DNA of 64,000 bases from Fangia hongkongensis FSC776 = DSM 21703. Its GTDB lineage: Bacteria; Pseudomonadota; Gammaproteobacteria; Francisellales; Francisellaceae. Below the pieces are notes generated by a model that saw nothing but the letters and a program-made list of their open reading frames with translations, did not search any database and had not been told where the DNA came from. The translations under genes were made by a program, and so were the position numbers. Position 1 is the stretch's first letter; each line of letters starts with the position of its first letter. Where the stretch lies: positions 145 to 64,144 of the forward strand of contig NZ_KB902239.1 of the NCBI RefSeq assembly GCF_000379445.1, written 5' to 3'. This document shows, piece by piece, positions 19,481-29,093 of this stretch.

Positions 19481-20199
19481 GGGCAAAAACGCTGATTAAA
19501 ATCATCATTATATGCATTTTGATTATAGGAGCAGCGGCTACAGTGAAGTGGTATATTGCCAACAATAAAAATGCGCTTGGGAATGTTGAGATTAAAACTG
19601 AAGGTCAGCTTCAATATATTACGCAAAAAGACATTATCGAACTTGTCAAACCTTATCGTAAGGACAGTTGGTTTGATATTGATGTCACTGCGATTCAAGA
19701 TGCCATTAAAACCTATCCGGGTGTCAGTAGCGTGGATGTTAGTAAAAAGTGGCCAGATAGTCTTTTTATTGATATTCATGAAGCAAAGCCATTAGCATAC
19801 TGGCAAAATAAAAATACATTATTGTTAAATGATCAAAAGATCATACACCCTAAAGTGATCATACTTTCAAAGCGCCTGCCTATGTTTTATGGCACACTCT
19901 CAGAAGCTAAAGAGATTAATAATACTTACATCAAGCTAAATAGTATTGCAAAGTCACATCAGTTAGAGGTGCTTGAAGTAGATTATGAGGGGAATATCTG
20001 GAAAGTGCTTCTGTCAAATGGGGTTAAGGTTGTTTTAGGAAGTGATGATATTTATAAAAAGCTTACAGAATTATTAAATAACTTTGCTAAGATTAAACTA
20101 CCGAAGGGTAAAAATAAGCAAACTACACAAATAGATGAAATTGATATGCGTTATCGAAGTGGTTTTGCCGTGTCATTTAAAAGTGAGAAAACAGCATAG
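19477..20199 (+). CDS. ftsQ: cell division protein FtsQ
   Basis: A 240-residue bitopic inner-membrane protein. A short cytoplasmic tail and one transmembrane helix (about residues 7-26) are followed by a periplasmic POTRA domain (NVEIKTEGQLQYITQKDI) and the FtsQ beta domain. It recruits FtsB/FtsL to the divisome. The ATG overlaps the ddl stop by 4 bases. The gap to ftsA is 214 bp and contains T-rich tracts and a small palindrome (TTTGTTA/TAACAAA, 20341-20357), so ftsA may have its own promoter. Confidence 0.92.
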   Translation: MRAKTLIKIIIICILIIGAAATVKWYIANNKNALGNVEIKTEGQLQYITQKDIIELVKPYRKDSWFDIDVTAIQDAIKTYPGVSSVDVSKKWPDSLFIDIHEAKPLAYWQNKNTLLLNDQKIIHPKVIILSKRLPMFYGTLSEAKEINNTYIKLNSIAKSHQLEVLEVDYEGNIWKVLLSNGVKVVLGSDDIYKKLTELLNNFAKIKLPKGKNKQTTQIDEIDMRYRSGFAVSFKSEKTA

Positions 20200-20413
20200 T
20201 ATAAAACTAAGACAAACTGTGTATAGCATGTTGTTTTTTTGTTTTTTTATTGCCAATCGGTAGAGAGATAATACTCAGTGAAATAAATTTATGTTACATT
20301 GTGTGGCAGTGTGTTTGGATTGGGTCTTTGAGAATGATCATTTGTTAACATAACAAAGAGTATCGTTTATTTAAGGCTATGTGAAGGTGTATTTTAGGTA
20401 GAGTATTATAGAT

Positions 20414-21652
20414 ATGTCTGATGTCATGGAGAAAAGAATTCTGTGCGCAATAGATATTGGCACATCAAAAGTAGTAGCCCTTGTGGCCGAAGTGAATGAC
20501 AGTGATGAGCTGAATATCATTGGCATTGGCACACAGCCGTCAAAGGGGCTGAAAAAAGGGGTGATTGTCAATATTGATGCAACTGTCAAGGCCATTCAAA
20601 AGGCGGTGCAAGAGGCAGAAGATGTCTCTGGATTTTCTATTAAAGAGGCCTATATCGGTATTGCCGGGAGTCATATCCAGAGTTTTGACTCGCACGGGGT
20701 TGTTGCCATTGAAAATTCAGAAGTGTCTTTAACCGATCTTCAGCGGGTTATCGATTCGGCAAAAGCGGTTCCCATGCCGGCAGATCAAGAGATTTTACAT
20801 ATATTGTATCAAGATTTTATGATTGATAACCACAGTGGTATTAAAGAGCCAGTGGGGATGTCAGGTGTGCGCTTAGAGGCAAAAGTGCATATGGTGACAG
20901 CTTCTTCAAGTGCGGTGCAAAACATTAAAAAATGTGTGAATCGCTGTGGCATTAAAGTTGAAGATATTGTGCTCGAACAGTTGGCCTCCAGTTATGCTGT
21001 TTTAACAGATGATGAAAAAGAGCTAGGCGTGGCCTTGGTTGATATTGGTGCTGGAACAACGGATATTGCTGTTTTTGTTGAAGGTGCGATTAAACACACC
21101 TCAGTGATCCCCATTGCTGGCAGTCAAATTACAAGTGATATTGCGCACGCGCTTCGTGTGGCAACAGATACAGCAGAGCGAATAAAGATTCAATATGGCT
21201 GTGCGATGACAAATCTTGTCAAATCAGATGATGCCATTGAAATCCCAGGGCTTGCAGATAGAATGGCGCGCCGTGTTCCACTTCAAACGCTCTCAGGTGT
21301 TATTGAAGCCAGAACCGAAGAGTTATTTGGCCTTATTTATGAAACCTTAGAGCGAAATAATCTTCTAGAGTCAATTTCAGCAGGTGTCGTGTTAACTGGG
21401 GGAGCTGCGAAGATGAAAGGCATTTCTCAACTTGCAGAGGAAGTATTCAGGGTGCCTGTTCGAATTGGCGGCCCAACTAATATCACTGGTGTGCAAGATG
21501 TGCTTCATAACCCTGTGCATTCAACAGGAGTAGGGCTTTTAATGTATTCACAAGCACAAGTTGAAGAGGAACAAACTGAATATGATACACCAGAAGATGA
21601 AACAAATGGCATGTGGAATAAAATGCGCGGCTGGTTTGGTAAGCATTTTTGA
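20414..21652 (+). CDS. ftsA: cell division protein FtsA
   Basis: A 412-residue actin-like ATPase that tethers FtsZ to the membrane. The phosphate-1 motif is CAIDIGTSKVVAL, the phosphate-2 motif ALVDIGAGTTDIAVF and the adenosine motif VVLTGGAAKMKG. The C-terminal amphipathic helix (MWNKMRGWFGKHF) is the membrane-targeting sequence. The ATG at 20414 has a GAG at 20401-20403; the ATG at 20426 is an alternative. It is followed by ftsZ after 58 bases. Confidence 0.95.
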   Translation: MSDVMEKRILCAIDIGTSKVVALVAEVNDSDELNIIGIGTQPSKGLKKGVIVNIDATVKAIQKAVQEAEDVSGFSIKEAYIGIAGSHIQSFDSHGVVAIENSEVSLTDLQRVIDSAKAVPMPADQEILHILYQDFMIDNHSGIKEPVGMSGVRLEAKVHMVTASSSAVQNIKKCVNRCGIKVEDIVLEQLASSYAVLTDDEKELGVALVDIGAGTTDIAVFVEGAIKHTSVIPIAGSQITSDIAHALRVATDTAERIKIQYGCAMTNLVKSDDAIEIPGLADRMARRVPLQTLSGVIEARTEELFGLIYETLERNNLLESISAGVVLTGGAAKMKGISQLAEEVFRVPVRIGGPTNITGVQDVLHNPVHSTGVGLLMYSQAQVEEEQTEYDTPEDETNGMWNKMRGWFGKHF

Positions 21653-21710
21653 TTTAAGGTGACAAAGAGAATTTATTGATTGACATTAAAAACGAAGGAG
21701 TACTACTAAC

Positions 21711-22949
21711 ATGTTTGAGATTTCAGAATCATTGAACGACAATGCGGTTATTAAGGTTATCGGTGTCGGTGGCGGTGGTGGTAATGCTGTTGAGCATATG
21801 CTATCTGAGAATATTGAAGGCGTTGAGTTTATTTGTGCAAATACGGATTTACAGGCGCTTAAAAACTCAAGTGCCAGAGGCGTTATTCAAATTGGTAATG
21901 AGCTGACAAAAGGGCTTGGTGCTGGTGCAAATCCTGAAATTGGAAAGCGCGCTGCACAAGAAGACAGAGCACGTATTCAGCAGGCTTTAGAAGGTGCTGA
22001 TATGGTGTTTATCACCGCGGGAATGGGCGGTGGAACAGGAACGGGAGCCGCTCCAGTAATCGCTGAAGTTGCTAAAGATATGGGCATTTTGACCGTTGCA
22101 GTTGTTACAAAGCCTTTTCCATTTGAAGGCAGAAGAAGAATGCAGCTTGCTGAATATGGTATTAACGAGCTGACACAGAGTGTTGACTCGCTTATTACGA
22201 TTCCAAATGCAAAGCTATTGAGTGTATTGGGTAAAAACATCAGTCTTTTAGATGCATTTAAAGCGGCAAATGGTGTTTTACAAGGTGCTGTTCAGGGGAT
22301 TGCTGAGTTGATTACTCGACCAGGGCTTATCAATGTGGATTTCGCTGATGTTAGAACGGTTATGTCAGCGATGGGTGTTGCGATGATGGGAACGGCAACT
22401 GCTTCAGGCGAGCACCGTGCAAAAGAAGCAGCAGAGGCAGCTGTTGCAAGCCCGCTTTTAGAAGATGTTAATTTAGCGGGCGCAAAAGGTGTGCTTGTTA
22501 ACATCACAGCCGGCATGGATATGTCAATTGGTGAATTTGAAGAGGTTGGCGATGTGATTAAAGCCTTCACTTCAGATCAAGCAACGGTCGTTGTCGGTAC
22601 GGTAATTGACCCTGATATGGCTGATGAGCTTCGTGTGACTATTGTGGTAACTGGATTAGATACAGATGAGAAAACAACGTTGATTAGCGGTGGCGCAACA
22701 GCGACAAATAATTTTCACAAGCCAAGCCAATATGCTCGCCAGTCAGTTTCATTTGCTCAAGGGGCAGCAAATAAACAAGCGCAAAGCACAAAAGAGGCGC
22801 CTGTTATTAGTTCAGTAGGGGCGCTGAAACGCCAAGCTCCAGCAGCTGAGAGTGCTTCATCTGATGCAGAGGCGAAGGTGCAAAGCACTGCCAAAGATGA
22901 TAATGAATATTTGGATATTCCAACTTTTCTTCGTCGTAAGGCAGATTAA
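21711..22949 (+). CDS. ftsZ: cell division protein FtsZ
   Basis: A 412-residue tubulin-like GTPase forming the Z-ring. The GTP-binding signature [10 protein letters not shown] is at about residues 105-114. The polymerisation T7 loop follows with NVDFADV. The conserved C-terminal peptide [13 protein letters not shown], which binds FtsA/ZipA, is intact after a short variable linker. AAGGAG lies 10 bases upstream of the ATG. In many gammaproteobacteria lpxC follows ftsZ; here the next genes are the Flp/Tad pilus locus. Confidence 0.97.
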   Translation: MFEISESLNDNAVIKVIGVGGGGGNAVEHMLSENIEGVEFICANTDLQALKNSSARGVIQIGNELTKGLGAGANPEIGKRAAQEDRARIQQALEGADMVFITAGMGGGTGTGAAPVIAEVAKDMGILTVAVVTKPFPFEGRRRMQLAEYGINELTQSVDSLITIPNAKLLSVLGKNISLLDAFKAANGVLQGAVQGIAELITRPGLINVDFADVRTVMSAMGVAMMGTATASGEHRAKEAAEAAVASPLLEDVNLAGAKGVLVNITAGMDMSIGEFEEVGDVIKAFTSDQATVVVGTVIDPDMADELRVTIVVTGLDTDEKTTLISGGATATNNFHKPSQYARQSVSFAQGAANKQAQSTKEAPVISSVGALKRQAPAAESASSDAEAKVQSTAKDDNEYLDIPTFLRRKAD

Positions 22950-23269
22950 TAAAACTTAATATTTGATATTATATGGATACTTTAGAGCAATAAGGATCGT
23001 TGCTAAAAACCGCTTAATTATTATTTTTTGCTGCATTTCAAGTGCATATCTGCACGTTTTCACATACATAAACAAACTTTACATAAACTATACATTTATA
23101 ATTTCAAGCAACATAATTCAGAGTGATTCTTTTGCTACAATAGTGATCAGTTGGCAAGCGTCAGCTATTTAACGAGGGGGGTTGTTCTTGAAGGTCACAT
23201 GGGTTTTCTTTGTGTTTTAACGTTCAATCCACAATATAAATATAAAGAATAAAATAAAGAGGAAAACTT
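22950..23269. other. 320-bp spacer between ftsZ and flp
   Basis: No convincing gene is seen; a 69-codon frame at 22963-23172 has no ribosome site and no recognisable features. The spacer holds an extended -10 element (TGCTACAAT, 23133-23141) that could drive the pilus locus, and the ribosome site AGAGGAAAA just before flp. No U-tract terminator after ftsZ was found. Confidence 0.55.
23133..23141 (+). promoter_or_regulatory. candidate extended -10 promoter of the Flp pilus locus
   Basis: TGCTACAAT fits TGn plus TACAAT, the same form as the rpsB promoter. It is about 130 bp before the flp start. No matching -35 is visible. Confidence 0.35.
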
Positions 23270-23491
23270 ATGTTGTTAAATTTATATTGTAAAGCGGCAG
23301 CTGCATTTATGAGCTTTAAAAATGATCAGCGCGGTGTGACGGCAATTGAGTACGGCTTGATTGCAATAGCGATGGCTATTTTGATTATTACTTATTTTTC
23401 GTTCTCAGGAAGCTCAAGTATTGTAAAGCAGCTAAATGACGGGTTTTCTAAAGTAACGAGTAATCTAGCAAGTTGGAATTCTGGGCCATAG
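23270..23491 (+). CDS. flp: Flp family type IVb pilin
   Basis: A 73-residue major pilin precursor. The prepilin peptidase site is RG/VTAIEYGLIA: cleavage after Gly22, Glu27 at position +5 and Tyr at +6, the hallmark of Flp pilins. A hydrophobic helix of about 20 residues and a short Gly/Ser-rich C terminus follow. It is made in the inner membrane, processed by the TadV peptidase encoded next, and polymerised by the Tad machine into adhesive Flp pili. It is the first gene of the locus and has AGAGGAAAA as ribosome site. Confidence 0.95.
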   Translation: MLLNLYCKAAAAFMSFKNDQRGVTAIEYGLIAIAMAILIITYFSFSGSSSIVKQLNDGFSKVTSNLASWNSGP

Positions 23492-23590
23492 TTTGCCCTT
23501 GGGATTTGTCTTGAGTATTGCTTGTATAAATAGATAGTCAGTTTATTCACCTACCTAATTAGTGGTGGTTGTATCTAAGGTGGAGCTGTA

Positions 23591-24034
23591 ATGAATATAG
23601 TTATGATGGCTGGCTTACTAGCTTTGAGTGCAATCATTAGTGTGGATGATATTAAAAATAGACGCATCAAAAATACATTGGTCGTCGCTCTTTTCCCCAT
23701 TTTTATTGGGATATCCATTTATAATCAGGTGCTTGGTGCTGGGATAATTAACTTGCTGATCGTTTTGATCGTCGGCAGCGTTTTATTCTTTCTTGGCACT
23801 ATGGGCGCGGGGGATGTAAAGCTTATGGCATTATATGGTATTTTATTTGAAAATTTAATGAGTTTGCTGCTGGTCATTTCAGTAGTGGGAGGACTCTTAA
23901 CGGCAAGTTACATCTTATATTATGTTAGTAAAAAAGACTATGCAACGTTAAAAACCAGAGGGATTCCCTATGGTGTTGCCATTAGTGTTGGTGGGTTTAT
24001 CTCATATCTGTTTGTCTATGTTTATCACATATAA
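23591..24034 (+). CDS. tadV: prepilin peptidase TadV/CpaA
   Basis: A 147-residue polytopic aspartic protease of the short (methylase-less) prepilin peptidase type. The two catalytic aspartates are visible: Asp20 in SVDDIKNRRIKN and Asp75 in GAGDVKL. It cleaves Flp and the TadE/TadF pseudopilins. The gap to flp is 99 bp with no clear terminator. AGGTGGAG precedes the ATG. Confidence 0.92.
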   Translation: MNIVMMAGLLALSAIISVDDIKNRRIKNTLVVALFPIFIGISIYNQVLGAGIINLLIVLIVGSVLFFLGTMGAGDVKLMALYGILFENLMSLLLVISVVGGLLTASYILYYVSKKDYATLKTRGIPYGVAISVGGFISYLFVYVYHI

Positions 24035-24224
24035 TGTAGGAGTAAAGCGTAGAAGCTTTGTTATGGGGTTAATATAAAAATAATAATGCTATAGGGCGAA
24101 TATCGTGCATTTTTCTTATTTTAGATAACGTGCAAGTGATTTTGGAGGAGTGATACTTATCCTCCTTTGAAAGTAGTTCTTTTAGTGCCTTAATTTATTA
24201 TCAAAAGTAACTGGGTGGTGTGGT

Positions 24225-24986
24225 GTGTTTAAGAAAATTATCATTGTGGTATTAATTGTAGGTATAGTCATTCTGGCTTATAGAATGATGAGCCCAAAAG
24301 TTGATACACGTGTTGTGTACGAGAAAGCAAAGCCTAATGTAATTAGCTTTCCTATATATGTTGAACATATTAATAAAGGCAAGCTTTTGAAGATAACTGA
24401 TACGAGAAATGAGACAGTGAAGGAAGGGGCAAGTTATCACGGTGAGATTATTATGTCGTCACTAAAGATTCCCTTTGGCCAAAACCCCATTATGCGTATT
24501 GAAAAATCAAAAGGCGAAGTGGTAACAAGGGGAGATTTTGCCTTACCTGATGATAGTGATTATTATGCATTATTACAAGGAAGTCACTACATTGCATTTA
24601 GTGTTAATGTGGAACAAAAAGGTCTTGATAAATATGTCCATGTTGGTAGCCAAGTAAATGTTGTTGCATTTTCAAGTCTAAATAAAAATTTATCGGCAAA
24701 AAACTCAGTATCTAAGCTCAAAGTATCATCTGATAAACTTGCTGCTGCATTCCTATTAAAGAATGTTAAAGTATTATCAATTAGTTCTAAAGGGGATGGC
24801 ACTTTTGATGTCAGTTTATCCATTCCGCAAGCTAAGTTGGCAGAGATGATTGAAGCAACAAAAGTATCAACAATAAATTTAACACTTTCTGGGGACGAGC
24901 TAGGGAATAAAAATGTCTCCCACTATCTGGCAGAGCTTGGGTTTAATAATGTCAGAGAATATAGAGGGGATGCTGATTATGATTAG
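24225..24986 (+). CDS. rcpC: Flp pilus assembly protein CpaB/RcpC
   Basis: A 253-residue periplasmic protein with one N-terminal membrane helix (residues 3-20). Next comes a SAF-like domain, with the typical segment around GEVVTRGDFALPD, then a domain containing HVGSQVNVVAF. It is thought to modulate the secretin and pilus biogenesis. The start is GTG at 24225. The stop overlaps the rcpA start by 8 bases, so translation is coupled. Confidence 0.82.
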   Translation: MFKKIIIVVLIVGIVILAYRMMSPKVDTRVVYEKAKPNVISFPIYVEHINKGKLLKITDTRNETVKEGASYHGEIIMSSLKIPFGQNPIMRIEKSKGEVVTRGDFALPDDSDYYALLQGSHYIAFSVNVEQKGLDKYVHVGSQVNVVAFSSLNKNLSAKNSVSKLKVSSDKLAAAFLLKNVKVLSISSKGDGTFDVSLSIPQAKLAEMIEATKVSTINLTLSGDELGNKNVSHYLAELGFNNVREYRGDADYD

Positions 24987-26316
24987 AAGTAAAATTGGAT
25001 TTTTAAGTTGTTCTGCTGCACTTATGTTAGCTCTCTCAAATGCGTATGGTGATATCACCATTGAAAAAGGGCAGATGTATAATTATAGTACAGATAAGAT
25101 GGTCGGTTCTGTATTAATCGCAAATAAAAATATTGCTGATTACAATGTTATTGATAATCACCATGTGGCTGTGTATGGCAAAGGCTATGGCAAAACAAGC
25201 TATGTTATTTATAATAAAAACGGACAAGTCATAACTAACACTGAGATCCAAGTTATCCACTCATTTTTAGGCAAAGTTGAGCAAGATATTGCCAAAAAAT
25301 TTCCAGGGTCAGTCGTAAAACTTGAAGCAATTAAAAACAACATAATAGCTAGTGGTACTGTGCCGACAAGTCATATGAAAAAAGCCATTGTTGATTATGT
25401 TGGTAAAACTTTATTATCGGTTAAAAAAGAGCGTACAGTAGAATATAAATTAGGTGATGATAGTGGCTCTAGTGGCTCATTTTTACTCCCTGAAATGACC
25501 TATACTGAGTACAAAAACTTTATTGATAATATCAAAGTTATTTCCTTGAAAGATCAGGCAAATGTACGTGTGATTATTGCTTCTGTTGACAGGCAGGTGA
25601 TGCAAGATATTGGTATTACATGGAGTAATATTGGCTCCAATGGCGCTTTTATACTAAAGAATCTGACCGTTGGTGATATTTCAAATCTGGTTTCTTTTTT
25701 AGATAGAGAAAATGTAGGCAGCATTTTAGCAGAGCCTAATTTAACCGTTGTTTCTGGTAAAGTAGCATCATTTTTTTCAGGTGGAGAGCTTCCCTATGCT
25801 ACAACTTCAAGCTTAGGTCAGACAACCATACACTATAAAAAATATGGTATTAATATGAGTATTGCTTTACAAGTCAATCAGGGGGGAATTATTGATTTGC
25901 AGCTTTCTGCTGGTATGAGCGGAATCGATGCCGAGACAATGACAAATTTAGGCTTAACTAGTGTCGTGCCTTTAAAAGCAAATTCAGTCACATCAAATGT
26001 ACAGCTGCGTGATGGGCAAAGCTTTATTATAGGCGGCTTGTTAAATAGAACGGAAATGCAGCGCCTTGAAAAAATTCCATTTATTGGTGATATTCCTCTT
26101 TTTGGTGCTCTTTTCAGACATACGCATAAGGAGCAAAAGCAAAGTGAGCTAATTGTGATTGTCACTGTTAACACTGTGCATCCAATGAACCGTATAACGA
26201 ATTTACAAATACCATCAGTGAAGCTGCAATCATCACTCAAAACATTATTAGCTATTGATGATGATAGTGATCAAGATGCAAATCATTATTTGGAAAAAGG
26301 AGGCTTCGATGGCTAA
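24979..26316 (+). CDS. rcpA: Flp pilus outer-membrane secretin RcpA/CpaC
   Basis: A 445-residue type II/III secretion-like secretin. A signal peptide (residues 1-24, ending NAYG/D) precedes the pilus N-terminal and BON-like domains. The C-terminal secretin domain carries the typical sequences VTSNVQLRDGQSFIIGGLL and IPFIGDIPLFGALFRH. It forms the outer-membrane pore for the pilus. The ATG at 24979 has GAGGGG (24964-24969) 9 bases upstream; longer frames starting upstream lack a signal peptide. Its end overlaps the next gene by 8 bases. Confidence 0.92.
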   Translation: MIRSKIGFLSCSAALMLALSNAYGDITIEKGQMYNYSTDKMVGSVLIANKNIADYNVIDNHHVAVYGKGYGKTSYVIYNKNGQVITNTEIQVIHSFLGKVEQDIAKKFPGSVVKLEAIKNNIIASGTVPTSHMKKAIVDYVGKTLLSVKKERTVEYKLGDDSGSSGSFLLPEMTYTEYKNFIDNIKVISLKDQANVRVIIASVDRQVMQDIGITWSNIGSNGAFILKNLTVGDISNLVSFLDRENVGSILAEPNLTVVSGKVASFFSGGELPYATTSSLGQTTIHYKKYGINMSIALQVNQGGIIDLQLSAGMSGIDAETMTNLGLTSVVPLKANSVTSNVQLRDGQSFIIGGLLNRTEMQRLEKIPFIGDIPLFGALFRHTHKEQKQSELIVIVTVNTVHPMNRITNLQIPSVKLQSSLKTLLAIDDDSDQDANHYLEKGGFDG

Positions 26317-26767
26317 GCATGCTTTAAGTATACTATTATTAGGAACAGTACTCTCTGGATGCATGACGCAACCACTTAATACACAGGTGAAAGATTCGCC
26401 GAGAGTTACTGTCTATGAGTCAACACATCGCTTTGCAATGACAAAAACATTCAACTCTGATTTAAAAAGTTATCTTGAGAAGCATTTGTATTATTTGCAT
26501 GAAGGCGTGAAGGCAAATGTACACGTTAAGACACAAGCACGTTTTAACGATATACAAAATATCCTTTTGCAATATGGTTTTGTGGAAAAAAACATCCACT
26601 ACAAAAAGCAGGTTGAGAAAAGCGCATTTATTGATTTCACAACCTACAAGGTGAAAAATTACCGCTGTCCACAGTACCAAATCAATCAAAAAGTACCACC
26701 TGGGTGCTTTGTTGCACAGAATCGCTGGCAGTCTTTTGATGCACCACAAAATGCACTGGGTATTTAA
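26309..26767 (+). CDS. pilus-locus lipoprotein, CpaD/RcpB-like
   Basis: A 152-residue protein beginning with a lipoprotein signal (ILLLGTVLSGCMTQ; lipobox LSGC, Cys near residue 18). AAAAAGGAGG (26295-26304) lies just before the ATG and overlaps the end of rcpA, deciding this start over longer frames. The C-terminal part has a Cys-x(n)-Cys segment (YRCPQYQINQKVPPGC) as in CpaD-type pilus lipoproteins. Its position between secretin and TadZ is where cpaD/rcpB sits in other Tad loci. Similarity is weak; the role as a secretin-associated lipoprotein is inferred from position and lipobox. Confidence 0.65.
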   Translation: MAKHALSILLLGTVLSGCMTQPLNTQVKDSPRVTVYESTHRFAMTKTFNSDLKSYLEKHLYYLHEGVKANVHVKTQARFNDIQNILLQYGFVEKNIHYKKQVEKSAFIDFTTYKVKNYRCPQYQINQKVPPGCFVAQNRWQSFDAPQNALGI

Positions 26768-26788
26768 ATTTTAGCAAGGGGGTTAGAG

Positions 26789-28048
26789 ATGCTTTTTAAA
26801 AAAGACGCGCATAGCGATCGTATTTTTATTTTTACAGATACTGCAGATCACGAAATTGAAAAGATTGTCCAAGAGGCACAAAGCATTTCCAGCTATGAAG
26901 TGCAGAAAAAAGCCAAAGAAGAAGTGTTTTCTGTTATAAATGATGACAAGCTTGCTGGGGTGAATGTGATTGACTATCGCACATTAAGCTTTGTGGATTT
27001 GCAAGCACTTGTTGAAAAGCTAAGCCTTTTGATTCCAAAAGAGCAAAAAGAAGAAGTGATTATTCTTGGTGCAGATGAGAGTATTCAGTGTAAATTATAT
27101 GTTGAAAAGCACGGTTATCGCTATTTATCATTACCTTATCAGCTAGATAGTTTCGCCAAAGAATTAAAAGCATCGATTGAAAAGTATAAATTTGGTGAAA
27201 CAGCAAAAGTTAGCGAAGGAAATAAAAGTGCCTTTAGAGTTGCTTTTATTGGTGCGGGCGGCGGTGTTGGTGTAACAACGCTTGCAGCTTCGTTAGCGAA
27301 ACGACTAAGTGAGCAAATCAGAAGTCAATTATTGTTAGTAAATCATAACTTTGACAGTAAAGCATTACGTTTTCAACTCAGTATGAATGATGAAGAAGCT
27401 AATGAAGTGTTGCAACCAATGTCACAAACTATAACTAAAGAGTATGTATATTCTTCGTTAGCATCAACAAAAAAAGAGCAATTACGTTTCTTATTACCAA
27501 AGTTATATGAAAGTGAGAGTTATAGCGAGCATAGTGAGAAAGTTAGCAAAATGCTTGCTCATATTGAACATGAGTTTAACTTTATTATTGATGATTACTC
27601 TGCCTATCAGCAGCATGTTATTGATCAGCAAGGGATTGATAGGTTCTTGGATAATAAAGATCGAGTCTATATTGTCACCGATAATACGATTCCTGCAGCA
27701 CAAAATGCCTTAGCATTATATGAAAAGCTAGTAAGTGCATCTGAGCGTTATAAGAAAATTGTACAGTTTAATATTATTGTGAATCAGATTGGCCTTCGAA
27801 AAAATGATATTTTAAATGATGATATGCTTAAAAAAGTATTTTCTAAGCCTTATATCAAATTTCACTTTGATAACAAGCTTTATACAGAAGTACTGTCAGC
27901 AAAGAAAAACAAGTATGCTCTTCCAGCAAAATTGGATAGAGATATGGGAGGGTTTATTGAGAATGAGCTTAATTTAGGTGTAAGCACAAAGCAAGTTATG
28001 CCTGATTATCTAGAGAAGCTTAAAAAGCTATTAGGACGCACAAAATGA
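26789..28048 (+). CDS. tadZ: pilus localisation ATPase TadZ/CpaE
   Basis: A 419-residue MinD/ParA-like protein. An atypical receiver domain occupies the first 130 residues. A P-loop domain with the deviant Walker A motif GAGGGVGVTT follows near residue 155. TadZ places the pilus machine at the cell pole. AAGGGGGTTAGAG precedes the ATG. The stop overlaps the tadE start by 4 bases. Confidence 0.88.
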   Translation: MLFKKDAHSDRIFIFTDTADHEIEKIVQEAQSISSYEVQKKAKEEVFSVINDDKLAGVNVIDYRTLSFVDLQALVEKLSLLIPKEQKEEVIILGADESIQCKLYVEKHGYRYLSLPYQLDSFAKELKASIEKYKFGETAKVSEGNKSAFRVAFIGAGGGVGVTTLAASLAKRLSEQIRSQLLLVNHNFDSKALRFQLSMNDEEANEVLQPMSQTITKEYVYSSLASTKKEQLRFLLPKLYESESYSEHSEKVSKMLAHIEHEFNFIIDDYSAYQQHVIDQQGIDRFLDNKDRVYIVTDNTIPAAQNALALYEKLVSASERYKKIVQFNIIVNQIGLRKNDILNDDMLKKVFSKPYIKFHFDNKLYTEVLSAKKNKYALPAKLDRDMGGFIENELNLGVSTKQVMPDYLEKLKKLLGRTK

Positions 28049-28497
28049 AGCGTTTAAAGCAGCTCGTTGTCAATAATCAGGGGGTGTTTGCACTTGAGTT
28101 TGCATTGACATTTTTGCCATTTATATTAACGATTTATGTGATGTTTAGCATTTTTTATCAAGCAATAATCAATGAGCAAGTACGTTTTGCAGCTAAGTTT
28201 GTGACAAGAGATACTAAGGTTTGGTCGGGGTCAAACGATTACCAATCAAGGGCTGAAGGTGTATGGAGTAGTTATGTCAAAACAAGTTTTTTAAACAAAA
28301 GTAATATGACAATTACGGTTTCAGGGTATCACACATTGGGTGATGTTATAAGCGGTACTACAGCAGGATTGGGTAGTGCAGAGTATGCGCTTTATACATT
28401 TAGTTACAAATCACCATCGCTTTTTAATTTATTTGGGGGGTTAAATGATACACAAGTCTATAGCGTACTTGCTGTGCAAGAAGCAAAAACTCCTTAG
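28045..28497 (+). CDS. tadE: pseudopilin TadE
   Basis: A 150-residue minor pilin-like protein. The processing site is QG/VFALEFALTFLPFI, with cleavage after Gly13, Glu at +5 and a hydrophobic helix behind it. The ATG overlaps the tadZ stop (ATGA). It is processed by TadV and is needed for Flp fibre assembly in other Tad systems. Its last 53 bases overlap the next pseudopilin gene, indicating tight coupling. Confidence 0.88.
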   Translation: MKRLKQLVVNNQGVFALEFALTFLPFILTIYVMFSIFYQAIINEQVRFAAKFVTRDTKVWSGSNDYQSRAEGVWSSYVKTSFLNKSNMTITVSGYHTLGDVISGTTAGLGSAEYALYTFSYKSPSLFNLFGGLNDTQVYSVLAVQEAKTP

Positions 28498-28954
28498 TAA
28501 TGTGCTTGAAAAATTTGTTGTAAATAAATCGGGCGTTGCGGTAATAGAATTTGCGTTGTTGTTGCCATTTTTTGTGATTTTAATAGCGGGATTTTGGTTT
28601 TATGCTGAGTATCAGTTAAAACGTGCGATATTGGATGATACAGCGTATTCATTGGTGAATTTGGTTAAAGAAAACCCAACTATTCATGTGGGTCAATTAA
28701 AAACTTTACTAAGCAATACTTTGTTAAAAGGAAAAACGGTAAAGTCGGCAGATGTACAGCTTGGTCTTAATGTGAAGGGGGTTAATGATCCAGCTAATGA
28801 TATTACCTGTCAAACTTACTCGCCTCCGGCAGGATTGACTCCAGAGGTCGCAGTGGTTTGTTTAAGTTATCCGATGTTTAGTGAGGACCTTTTAGGCATG
28901 AATTTACATCGATTTACGATTAGAACCCAAGCTGTGATGTATATACGAAAGTAG
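28445..28954 (+). CDS. tadF: pseudopilin TadF
   Basis: A 169-residue TadE/TadF-like pseudopilin. The processing site is SG/VAVIEFALLLPFFV, with cleavage after Gly30 and Glu35 at +5. The ATG at 28445 overlaps tadE by 53 bases but has GGGGGG (28435-28440) 4 bases upstream; an internal GTG near 28502 would give a shorter leader. The C-terminal domain contains a Cys pair. It is distinguished from tadE only by order and length, so the labels TadE and TadF could be swapped. Confidence 0.85.
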   Translation: MIHKSIAYLLCKKQKLLSNVLEKFVVNKSGVAVIEFALLLPFFVILIAGFWFYAEYQLKRAILDDTAYSLVNLVKENPTIHVGQLKTLLSNTLLKGKTVKSADVQLGLNVKGVNDPANDITCQTYSPPAGLTPEVAVVCLSYPMFSEDLLGMNLHRFTIRTQAVMYIRK

Positions 28955-29093
28955 TCATTGTGCTGTAAATGAGCGTAAGGCACAAACAGATGTGTTGAGT
29001 GAATTAAGAGCATAGATAGCTGATTTGTAGACGATAAAGTTGAAAGAGATAAAAAAGATAAAAAAAGAAGTTTTGAAGAGGGTGGAGGAAAAA

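Noticed and set aside
22963-23172. Open frame of 69 codons after ftsZ
   Set aside because: It has no ribosome site, lies in an AT-rich spacer and shows no recognisable motif; probably random.
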